Under the pieces are notes generated by a model. It made no database searches, had not been told where the DNA came from, and saw only the letters and a list, made by a program, of their open reading frames with translations. From contig JAQUAC010000007.1 of the NCBI GenBank assembly GCA_028687415.1, positions 1 to 19,789 of the forward strand: a stretch of 19,789 nucleotides of DNA. The letters are read 5' to 3'. Shown here one piece after another: positions 14,423 through 19,789 of this stretch. The position numbers and the translations under genes were made by a program. Source of the stretch: Acidocella sp. (GTDB lineage Bacteria > Pseudomonadota > Alphaproteobacteria > Acetobacterales > Acetobacteraceae). How positions within the stretch are numbered: the first letter of the stretch is position 1; each line of letters starts with the position of its first letter.

Positions 14423-14887
14423 ATGGCCCTCAGCGCCACCTTCACCCGCCTGCCCCGGACCGATCTGGCCGAGCTCGTCACCGCCGCCAGCGACGACGAC
14501 CCCCAGGCCTTCCAGGCATTCCTTGCCGCCAACGGCACCTCCGTCGTCGAGTTCGACTATGACGGCGACATCTTCTCCGTGCTGTTGCCCATCCTCTCGG
14601 ACGATTACGATATCGACCTGGAAGCCAGCGAGAACGAAGCCGTGGCCGACATCGCCGAAGCTACGGAAACCCTGGTCTTCATCCTCACCCAGGAAGACCA
14701 GGACAAATACCTCGCCAAGCTCGACCCGGATAATTTCGACGAGGAAGAACTCGCCGACGCCCATGAGGACTTCACCGAGGAAGAAAACGACGAAGCTGGC
14801 GAAGCTATGCTCGCGGGCGTCTCGGCACTGCATCAGGCGCTGGGCGAAACCGATGCCGGGCACATCGTCGTGGTGACTGTGGGATAG
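14423..14887 (+). CDS. Highly acidic hypothetical protein, 154 residues
   Basis: A protein starting MALSATFTRLPRTDLAELVT. By my count it has 39 Asp/Glu and only four Lys/Arg, so it should be strongly negative. The acidic residues cluster at 60-82 and 91-127 (KLDPDNFDEEELADAHEDFT). Hydrophobic strands VVEFDYDGDIFSVLLPIL (41-58) and the C-terminal GHIVVVTVG suggest a folded alpha/beta domain. No signal peptide and no cysteine. The ATG at 14423 follows TGGAG. It diverges from htpG by 129 bases and is followed by palindromic repeats. I do not recognise the family. Confidence 0.8.
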   Translation: MALSATFTRLPRTDLAELVTAASDDDPQAFQAFLAANGTSVVEFDYDGDIFSVLLPILSDDYDIDLEASENEAVADIAEATETLVFILTQEDQDKYLAKLDPDNFDEEELADAHEDFTEEENDEAGEAMLAGVSALHQALGETDAGHIVVVTVG

Positions 14888-14894
14888 AATTTAA

Positions 14895-14918
14895 GGCCAG
14901 GGGCACTGTCCCTTGGCC
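14895..14918. repeat. Palindromic intergenic repeat
   Basis: GGCCAGGGG - CACTGT - CCCTTGGCC, a 9-base stem with one G/T pair, eight bases after the stop of the acidic-protein gene. Confidence 0.65.
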
Positions 14919-14923
14919 GCCCG

Positions 14924-14942
14924 CCAAGGGCCAAGCCCTTGG
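14924..14942. repeat. Palindromic intergenic repeat
   Basis: CCAAGGGC - CAA - GCCCTTGG, an 8-base perfect stem, five bases after the previous palindrome. The tandem pair may act as a transcription or mRNA-decay boundary. Confidence 0.65.
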
Positions 14943-14994
14943 AACACACGTTCACCCCCCTTGCGGGCCACTGTTTCCAATCCGGATAGATTTC

Positions 14995-15013
14995 TTCAAG
15001 GTTCCGCCTTGAA
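14995..15013. repeat. Inverted repeat downstream of coq9
   Basis: TTCAAGG - TTCCG - CCTTGAA, a perfect 7-base stem, 33 bases beyond the coq9 stop on the minus strand. There is no clear T-run on either strand, so its role as a terminator is doubtful. Confidence 0.45.
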
Positions 15014-15045
15014 CGGGCCCCCGGAGCAGCGCCCCAGGTCTTCCC

Positions 15046-15672
15046 CTACCCCAAAGCCCCCTGACGCAGCCGCGCCGGTATCAGCCCGCCCAAGCGCTCG
15101 GCGGCGGCGTGGCGGAGCTTGCCGATACGGCCAATGCCCGCGAGACGGCGGTCGAGGAAGGCGAGGGTGTTCTCGGAGTCGGGCGAGGTGTCGTTCAGCC
15201 AGTAGAGCAGCGTGGCGAGGTACACGGCCCCCAGGCTTGCGCGCTTGGTATACCAGGAGAAATCGGCGGATTTGTCCCCGGCGGCATACCAGATGGCATC
15301 AGTGCTGGCGGCCACGATCCGCGCCAGGCGCGGCGCTTGCAGCGGCAGGCTCAGCCAAGCGAAGGCGCGGCGGATGGCCTCCTTATCGCACGCTGTTTGC
15401 TCCAGCCGCAGGGCCAGCACGGCGCGTACGCGGGCGGTCAGGCGCTCAGTTTCCAGCCCAGCAGCGCGCGCGGCCTCTATCATGCGGTCATCGGCAAGAG
15501 CGAAATAGGCTTCGATCATCTCCCCGCCACCGGCAAACACCAGCGCCGCCTCCGCCGGGTCGCGCCCAACCTCCGCCAGCGCATGACCCAAAGCCTTGTG
15601 GGTCCAGCCCTCAAAGGCGACATGGGGCACCAGCGCGTCGAGCAGTTGGGCGGTTTCATCGTCGATATGCAT
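15046..15672 (-). CDS. COQ9-family ubiquinone biosynthesis protein
   Basis: A 208-residue protein whose C-terminal half carries the COQ9 signature TDAIWYAAGDKSADFSWYTK (124-143) followed by RASLGAVYLATLLYWLNDTS. COQ9 proteins bind isoprenoid lipids and assist the COQ7-type hydroxylation step of ubiquinone synthesis; the N-terminal half resembles a TetR-like helical fold. The ATG at 15672-15670 overlaps the def stop as TGATG, which fixes the start and implies coupling. The codon before is TTG in frame and less likely. COQ9 is typical of alphaproteobacteria and mitochondria. Confidence 0.92.
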   Translation of the reverse strand: MHIDDETAQLLDALVPHVAFEGWTHKALGHALAEVGRDPAEAALVFAGGGEMIEAYFALADDRMIEAARAAGLETERLTARVRAVLALRLEQTACDKEAIRRAFAWLSLPLQAPRLARIVAASTDAIWYAAGDKSADFSWYTKRASLGAVYLATLLYWLNDTSPDSENTLAFLDRRLAGIGRIGKLRHAAAERLGGLIPARLRQGALG

Positions 15673-16208
15673 CAAATCGTCTCCGGCAATGGCGCGGGGT
15701 GGCGCTCCAACTCCTCATTATAGCCGAAATACCGGAAATCCTCCATCCGCATCGGATAGAGCACGCCGTCCAGATGATCCGTCTCATGCTGCACCACCCG
15801 CGCCGCGAAACCGGTGAGGGTTTCCTCGAACCCCGTGCCATCCGCGTTCAGGCCGGTGAGGCGGATGGCGGCATAGCGCGGCACGGCGGCGCGCAGACCG
15901 GGGATGGAGAGGCACCCCTCCCACCCCAGCACCATGACCGAGTCGAGCGGCGTGATCTCGGGGTTAATGACTGCGCGCAGCGGCAACGCCCGCCCCGTAT
16001 CGCTGCGCGTGGCGGGCACATGGAACAAGAACAGGCGCAGGCTGCTATATACTTGCGGCGCCGCCAGCCCCACGCCCCCGGCATCGGCCAGAGTCTCGGT
16101 CATATCCGCCAGCAGGCGCCGAATCTCGGGCACCGTGGGGTCTTCCACCATGGCCGCGCGGGCGAGCAAAACCGGGTGCCCCATGCGAGCGATTTTGAGA
16201 ATTGCCAT
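15672..16208 (-). CDS. def: Peptide deformylase
   Basis: A 178-residue metalloenzyme that removes the N-formyl group from nascent proteins. The three family motifs are present: GVGLAAPQ (45-52), WEGCLS with metal ligand Cys99 (96-101), and QHETDHLDG with ligands His141 and His145 and catalytic Glu142. Length is typical. The ATG at 16208 has no clear Shine-Dalgarno sequence; MAILKIARMGHPVL fits the family start. The fmt gene, often a neighbour of def, is absent; coq9 overlaps its stop instead. Confidence 0.95.
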   Translation of the reverse strand: MAILKIARMGHPVLLARAAMVEDPTVPEIRRLLADMTETLADAGGVGLAAPQVYSSLRLFLFHVPATRSDTGRALPLRAVINPEITPLDSVMVLGWEGCLSIPGLRAAVPRYAAIRLTGLNADGTGFEETLTGFAARVVQHETDHLDGVLYPMRMEDFRYFGYNEELERHPAPLPETI

Positions 16209-16237
16209 ATTTGCATGATTGCAACAGCAGAAATGAT

Positions 16238-16265
16238 TTGGCGATAGCGAAATCTATGCTATAGC
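16238..16265 (+). promoter_or_regulatory. Candidate promoter for rpsU with embedded inverted repeat
   Basis: TTGGCG (16238-16243), a 16-base spacer, then TATAGC (16260-16265). The same bases hold an inverted repeat GGCGATAGC (16240-16248) and GCTATAGCC (16258-16266), one mismatch, which spans both boxes and could be an operator. The def gene diverges from it. Confidence 0.4.
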
Positions 16266-16353
16266 CCGCCTCAGTTTGCGGACCCGGCCTTAATTGGCCG
16301 CGTTTCGCGCTTGGTTTTTTGTCAATCTTTTTCTATGTGGAGCAGGCGGCCCA

Positions 16354-16557
16354 GTGCAAGTTCTCGTCCGTGATAATAACGTCGATCAGGCGCTGAAGGC
16401 GCTCAAGAAGAAGCTTCAGCGCGAGGGCGTGTTCCGCGAGATGAAGCTTCGCCGCCACTATGAAAAGCCCTCCGAGCGCCGCGCTCGCGAAGCTGCCGAG
16501 GCCGTGCGCCGCGCCCGCAAGATGGAGCGTAAGCGCATCGAGCGCGAAGGCTTCTAA
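16354..16557 (+). CDS. rpsU: Ribosomal protein bS21
   Basis: A 67-residue, very basic small-subunit protein: VQVLVRDNNVDQALKALKKK at the N-terminus, then REMKLRRHYEKPSERRAREA and an Arg/Lys-rich helix ending RKRIEREGF. The start is GTG at 16354 with GGAG upstream; the family N-terminus M(V)QVLVRDNNVDQAL fixes it, although the frame extends upstream to 16294. bS21 sits near the anti-Shine-Dalgarno region of 16S rRNA. It is a single-gene unit with its own terminator. Confidence 0.96.
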   Translation: MQVLVRDNNVDQALKALKKKLQREGVFREMKLRRHYEKPSERRAREAAEAVRRARKMERKRIEREGF

Positions 16558-16586
16558 AACCTTTTCAAAAGGTTACCCGTTTAAAG

Positions 16587-16619
16587 AAGCCGTGGATGCG
16601 CCTGCACCCACGGCTTTTT
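16587..16619 (+). terminator. Intrinsic terminator of rpsU
   Basis: AAGCCGTGG (16587-16595) and CCACGGCTT (16608-16616) form a 9-base stem, followed by TTT. On the minus strand the tail reads CTTCTTT, so it may also serve the convergent tusA-like gene. Just before it, AACCTTT-TCA-AAAGGTT (16558-16574) is a further small palindrome. Confidence 0.8.
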
Positions 16620-16626
16620 GCTGTCT

Positions 16627-16639
16627 GGGGCTTCACCCC
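16627..16639. repeat. Short GGGG/CCCC palindrome at the tusA-like stop codon
   Basis: GGGG-CTTCA-CCCC includes the TGA stop of the TusA-like gene. It resembles the core of the larger intergenic palindromes but is too short to be sure. Confidence 0.3.
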
Positions 16640-16881
16640 TTCTGCAACACCAGCACAAAACTCCCATCCGCCTGGGGCAAAAGATCCAGCGGGTCATGCC
16701 CCTGGTCCGCCGCGGCACGGGGCACGTTGCGCAGCGGGTCCTCGCCGCGCAACCGCACCAGCAGAATCTCCCCCGTCTGCATTGTGTCCAGGGCAAGACG
16801 GGTGCGCACGAACGTCATCGGGCAGGTCTCCGCCGTAATATCGATGGCTTTATCATGCGCTGGCAGGCCGGATAATGGCAT
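16633..16881 (-). CDS. TusA/SirA-family sulfurtransferase-like protein
   Basis: An 82-residue protein: MPLSGLPAHDKAIDITAETC then PMTFVRTRLALDTMQTGEIL. The Cys20-Pro21 pair after a short strand is the TusA-fold active site; here the usual CPxP reads CPMT, a known variant type in the wider family. TusA-like proteins carry persulfide sulfur on the Cys for tRNA thiolation, molybdenum cofactor or sulfur metabolism. The ATG at 16881 follows GAGGA at good spacing, so a longer upstream start (16926) is rejected. It diverges from the Fur-like gene by 56 bases. The sulfur acceptor is unknown. Confidence 0.85.
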   Translation of the reverse strand: MPLSGLPAHDKAIDITAETCPMTFVRTRLALDTMQTGEILLVRLRGEDPLRNVPRAAADQGHDPLDLLPQADGSFVLVLQKG

Positions 16882-16937
16882 AGCTATCCTCACATAAGGC
16901 TGGACCGGAACAAAAACTTGGGCCACAAGGCACGGCG

Positions 16938-17348
16938 ATGGATATAAGCATCGAGCGCCTGTGCATAGAGAACGGGCTGAAGATGACAGGACCGCGCCGG
17001 GTCATCGCGCGTGTATTGTCTGAGGCAACCGACCACCCGGATGTGGATGAGCTGCACCGGCGGGCGAACCGCGTCGACAGCAAAATTTCGCTGGCGACCG
17101 TGTCTCGTACCGTACGCCTGCTGGAGGCCAAGGGCATTCTTGCCCGGCGGGACCTCGGCAGCCGGCGCGCGCGCTACGAGCCCAGCGGCGAGCGCACCCA
17201 TTTCCACTTGGTGGATAAAGACAGTGCCACTGTGGTGGAGTTCTCCTCACCGCAGGCCGAAGCCCTGCTGCGCGAGATCGCGGCGAGCCAGGGCTTCGAG
17301 GTCGACGTTATCAAAATCGAGTTGTTCGGCCGGCGGATGGCTAAATGA
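16938..17348 (+). CDS. Fur-family metalloregulator, divergent
   Basis: A 136-residue Fur-type repressor. The winged-helix part has LKMTGPRRVIARVL (14-27), HPDVDELHRRA (33-43), and the recognition helix SLATVSRTVRLLEAKGIL (51-68). Members usually have VYRT; here the tyrosine is Ser56. The wing RRARYEP (77-82) is intact. The usual HHDH metal loop is THFH (87-90), with Glu101 kept. There is no C-terminal CxxC structural zinc site; the only cysteine is Cys9. It may respond to iron, manganese or another ligand. The ATG at 16938 follows AAGG. Its stop overlaps the olsB ATG as ATGA, so the two are co-translated. Confidence 0.88.
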   Translation: MDISIERLCIENGLKMTGPRRVIARVLSEATDHPDVDELHRRANRVDSKISLATVSRTVRLLEAKGILARRDLGSRRARYEPSGERTHFHLVDKDSATVVEFSSPQAEALLREIAASQGFEVDVIKIELFGRRMAK

Positions 17349-18181
17349 ACCAGAGCGTGATCCCCGAATTGCCGCGCTTTACCGTGGGCAATGCCGCCCC
17401 CGGTTTTCCTGAGCTGCGCGCGGGCAATCTCGGCGTGCGCCTGGCTATTTCAGCGGCGGAGCTGGATGCCGTACAGGCACTGCGCTACCGCGTGTTCTAT
17501 GAAGAGATGGGCGCGAAGCCGGATGCCGCAACCGCGGCGTCGCAGCGCGATGCCGATGAGTTTGACGCCATCGCCGACCATCTGCTGGTGGTGGACCACG
17601 ATTTGGGCGAAGGCGCGAACAACGTCGTCGGCACCTACCGGCTCATCCGCCAGGAGGCAGCGGAAAAATTCGGGCGCTATTATTCAGAGAGCGAGTACGA
17701 TATCTCGGCTCTGAAGCGCTTCCCCGGCACCAAGCTGGAGCTGGGCCGCAGCTGCACCGCCACGGCCTACCGTTCGCGCGCCGCCATGCAACTGCTCTGG
17801 CGCGGCATCGCGACCTATGTTTTCCACTATGGCATCGACCTGATGTTCGGCTGCGCCAGCCTCTCGGGCACCAACCCCGAGGCGCTGGCCGAGGAACTCA
17901 CCTACCTCGCCGCCCACCATATGGCCCCCGAATCCATCCGCCCGCGCGCACTGCACGACCGCTATGTGGAAATGCGTCGGCTCGACCCCGCCGGCATCGA
18001 CCCCAAACAAGCATTGATGCGTCTGCCGCCTCTGGTAAAAGGCTATCTTCGCCTTGGCGGTTTCGTCGGCGATGGCGCGGTGATCGATAGCCAGTTCAAC
18101 ACCACCGACATCGCCATCGTGGTCCAGACCGACCTGGTGACAGATAAATATTACCGGCACTATGAGCGGGAAGCCCGCTAA
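17345..18181 (+). CDS. olsB: L-ornithine N-alpha-acyltransferase (OlsB)
   Basis: A 278-residue acyltransferase of the OlsB/hemolysin-like family. It transfers a 3-hydroxyacyl chain from ACP to ornithine, giving lyso-ornithine lipid. Characteristic segments are GNLGVRLA (27-34), LRYRVFYEEMG (46-56), VVGTYRL (94-100), LELGRSCTATAYRSR (131-145), LMFGCASLSGTNP (166-178) and, near the C-terminus, LPPLVKGYLRLGGFVGDGAV. The ATG at 17345 overlaps the fur-like stop by four bases. OlsA, which adds the second acyl chain, is not in view. Ornithine lipids are phosphate-free membrane lipids common in this group. Confidence 0.93.
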   Translation: MNQSVIPELPRFTVGNAAPGFPELRAGNLGVRLAISAAELDAVQALRYRVFYEEMGAKPDAATAASQRDADEFDAIADHLLVVDHDLGEGANNVVGTYRLIRQEAAEKFGRYYSESEYDISALKRFPGTKLELGRSCTATAYRSRAAMQLLWRGIATYVFHYGIDLMFGCASLSGTNPEALAEELTYLAAHHMAPESIRPRALHDRYVEMRRLDPAGIDPKQALMRLPPLVKGYLRLGGFVGDGAVIDSQFNTTDIAIVVQTDLVTDKYYRHYEREAR

Positions 18182-18192
18182 AGTGCGATTTA

Positions 18193-18217
18193 GGCCGCGC
18201 GCGGAAAACGCCCGGCC
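18193..18217 (+). promoter_or_regulatory. GC-rich hairpin between olsB and sspB
   Basis: GGCCGCGCG - CGGAAAA... the arms are 18193-18201 and 18209-18217 (CGCCCGGCC), nine pairs with one mismatch and a seven-base loop. It has no T-run. It may slow decay of, or partly end, the fur-olsB message before sspB. Confidence 0.4.
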
Positions 18218-18232
18218 ATAGAGGAACCCAGA

Positions 18233-18739
18233 ATGGCCGAAGATGATCTGAACGTGACAGAATCGCTGTTGCCCTATGACGATTGGACACAGGACGCACT
18301 GCGCCAGGTTGTGGTAAGCGCGATCCGTCATGTCGCGCAAACCGGCTTACCAGGCGAGCACCATTTCTACATCACGTTCAAGACCGCCTATCCCGGCGTG
18401 TCCATTCCCGACCGGCTGCGCGTGCAGTACCCGGAGGAAATGACGATCGTGCTGCAGCACCAGTTCCATAGCCTGAGCGTGAATGATGACGGCACCGTTA
18501 TGTCCGTCGGTCTCTCCTTCTCCGGCATCCCCAGCACGCTCATCATCCCCATTGCCGCCATCAGCAGCTTCGCCGACCCTGAAGTACGCTTTGGCCTGCA
18601 ATTCGAGGTCACGGTGCCCGAGCCGGTGAAGGTGGCCGATATCCCCGCTCCGGAGGGTGATGACGCCCCCTCCCGCCCAAACGATGGCCCCGCCGATGTG
18701 GTGAGCCTGGATGCTTTCCGTAGACGACAGAAAGACTGA
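18233..18739 (+). CDS. sspB: ClpXP adaptor SspB, alphaproteobacterial type
   Basis: A 168-residue protein that binds ssrA-tagged and other substrates and tethers them to ClpXP. It has the SspB core: VVVSAIRHVAQTGLPGEHHF (26-45), TFKTAYPGVSIPDRL (48-62), YPEEMTIVLQHQF (66-78), LSFSGIPSTLIIPIAAISSF (94-113) and DPEVRFGLQF. A flexible acidic linker (132-155) leads to the ClpX-binding tail VVSLDAFRRRQKD. The ATG at 18233 follows GAGG. The fumarase gene starts four bases after its stop. Confidence 0.94.
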   Translation: MAEDDLNVTESLLPYDDWTQDALRQVVVSAIRHVAQTGLPGEHHFYITFKTAYPGVSIPDRLRVQYPEEMTIVLQHQFHSLSVNDDGTVMSVGLSFSGIPSTLIIPIAAISSFADPEVRFGLQFEVTVPEPVKVADIPAPEGDDAPSRPNDGPADVVSLDAFRRRQKD

Positions 18740-18743
18740 AACC

Positions 18744-19789
18744 ATGAATGCAGAGACAAAGCGCAGCCCCGGTTTTGCCTATTCGCCGATGTTCCCGCTC
18801 GGCGAGGACACGACGAAATACCGCAAGCTAGACATTGCCGGTGTTTCGACCATCGAGGTTGATGGCAAGACCGTGCTGAAAGTAAGCGCCGACACGCTCT
18901 CCGAACTCGCCTTCGCCGCGTTTCACGATGTCTCGCATCTGCTGCGCCCGGCGCATCTGGCGCAGCTCGCCAAAATTCTGCAAGACCCCGAAGCCAGCGA
19001 GAACGACCGCTACGTGGCGCTGGAATTCCTGAAGAACGCCACCATCGCCGCCAAGGGCGTGCTGCCCATGTGCCAGGATACCGGCACGGCGCTGGTGTTC
19101 GGCAAAAAAGGCCAGCGCGTCTGGATTGAGGGCAACGAGGAAGAAGCCTTCTCCTGGGGCGTGCACCGCACCTATACCGAGACCAACCTACGCTACAGCC
19201 AGATGGCCCCGCTCTCGATGTTCGAAGAGAAAAACACCGGCGACAACCTGCCGGTGCAGTTCGACATCATGGCCTCGCCCGGCGACTACCATGCCGATGA
19301 GTTCCTGCTCCAGTTCATCGCCAAAGGCGGCGGCTCGGCCAACAAGACCTATCTGTACCAGGAAACCCGCGCGACGCTGACGCCGGAGAAAATCTACACC
19401 TTCCTGGAAGCCAAGATCAAAACCCTCGGCACCTCCGCCTGCCCGCCTTACCATCTCTGCATCGTCATCGGCGGCACCTCCGCCGAGCTGAACCTGAAGA
19501 CGGTGAAGATGGGCTCGACCAAGTATTACGATGCCCTGCCCACCACCGGCGACCGCACGGGCCACGCCTTCCGTGACCTGGAAATGGAGCAGAAGGTGCT
19601 GGAGATCAGCCGCAAGATCGGCATCGGCGCGCAGTTTGGCGGCAAATATTTCTGCCACGATGTCCGCGTCATCCGCCTGCCCCGCCACGGCGCCTCCCTG
19701 CCCATCGGCATCGGCGTCTCCTGCTCGGCGGACCGGCAGATCAAGGCCAAGATCACCAAGGAGGGCGTGTTCCTCGAACAGCTGGAGAC
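18744..19789 (+). CDS. Class I fumarate hydratase (3' end beyond window)
   Basis: An open frame of 348 codons from the ATG at 18744 to the window end, starting MNAETKRSPGFAYSPMFPLG. Class I fumarases are oxygen-sensitive [4Fe-4S] enzymes that hydrate fumarate to malate in the TCA cycle. The three cluster cysteines are Cys110 (VLPMCQDTGTA), Cys233 (GTSACPPYH) and Cys327 (GVSCSADRQIK), at the spacing of E. coli FumA. Also seen are GGTSAELNLKTVK and GAQFGGKYFCHDVRVIRLPR. The ribosome-binding site is weak; the start is four bases after sspB, so coupling is likely. About 200 residues are missing. Confidence 0.95.
   Translation, partial: MNAETKRSPGFAYSPMFPLGEDTTKYRKLDIAGVSTIEVDGKTVLKVSADTLSELAFAAFHDVSHLLRPAHLAQLAKILQDPEASENDRYVALEFLKNATIAAKGVLPMCQDTGTALVFGKKGQRVWIEGNEEEAFSWGVHRTYTETNLRYSQMAPLSMFEEKNTGDNLPVQFDIMASPGDYHADEFLLQFIAKGGGSANKTYLYQETRATLTPEKIYTFLEAKIKTLGTSACPPYHLCIVIGGTSAELNLKTVKMGSTKYYDALPTTGDRTGHAFRDLEMEQKVLEISRKIGIGAQFGGKYFCHDVRVIRLPRHGASLPIGIGVSCSADRQIKAKITKEGVFLEQLE

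Noticed and set aside
14913..16247. 444-codon open frame on the plus strand
   Set aside because: It passes through the palindromic repeats and is antisense to coq9 and def; the Arg/Pro/Ala-rich translation looks like chance.

Overview
The window is a dense, GC-rich bacterial chromosome segment of mostly housekeeping genes. Several features point to an alphaproteobacterium, probably in or near the Acetobacteraceae: an alpha-type SspB, a COQ9-family protein, the short soluble form of FtsY, OlsB, a split GltB-like GlxBCD set, and dispersed palindromes of the (G)CCA(A/G)GGG...CCC(C/T)TGG(C) kind between genes. The family-level placement is inference from gene content and style; no rRNA is present to confirm it. 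I see no insertion sequence, tRNA, CRISPR array, prophage or defence locus.

Left region (1-4500). On the minus strand lies the start of a glxBCD / N-methylglutamate-synthase-like operon (amidotransferase, GXGXG protein, and the first 73 codons of the FMN-domain subunit), joined by overlapping start and stop codons. Upstream of it, also on the minus strand, a small lipoprotein gene is followed by gshB (glutathione synthetase). On the plus strand are a 54-residue orphan protein and msrB with a recognisable promoter and a strong bidirectional terminator.

Middle region (4500-12340). A large, acidic, cysteine-free, glycine-rich secreted-type beta-repeat protein is followed leftward by the msrB terminator and preceded by an AT-rich leader. 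Next come a ClC-family chloride channel/transporter and, diverging from it, rsmA (16S rRNA dimethyltransferase), which runs tail to tail into the minus-strand operon mreB-dapF-ftsY. A 443-base non-coding stretch precedes a glycine-zipper lipoprotein.

Right region (12340-19789). This holds htpG (minus), an extremely acidic orphan protein (plus), a block of palindromic repeats, def-coq9 (minus, stop/start overlap), rpsU (plus), a TusA-like protein (minus), and then a plus-strand run: a Fur-family regulator overlapping olsB by 4 bases, sspB, and a class I fumarase cut off by the window end.

The genes serve redox and oxidative defence (glutathione synthetase, MsrB, TusA-like, a Fur-type regulator, oxygen-sensitive class I fumarase), protein quality control (HtpG, SspB, Def, FtsY), envelope and shape (MreB, DapF, OlsB, two lipoproteins, the secreted beta-repeat protein), and amino-nitrogen metabolism. 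I did not find a clearly new multi-gene system. The most unusual items are the secreted beta-repeat protein, the Fur-like regulator with an altered recognition helix coupled to olsB, the acidic orphan protein beside htpG, and the palindrome family.
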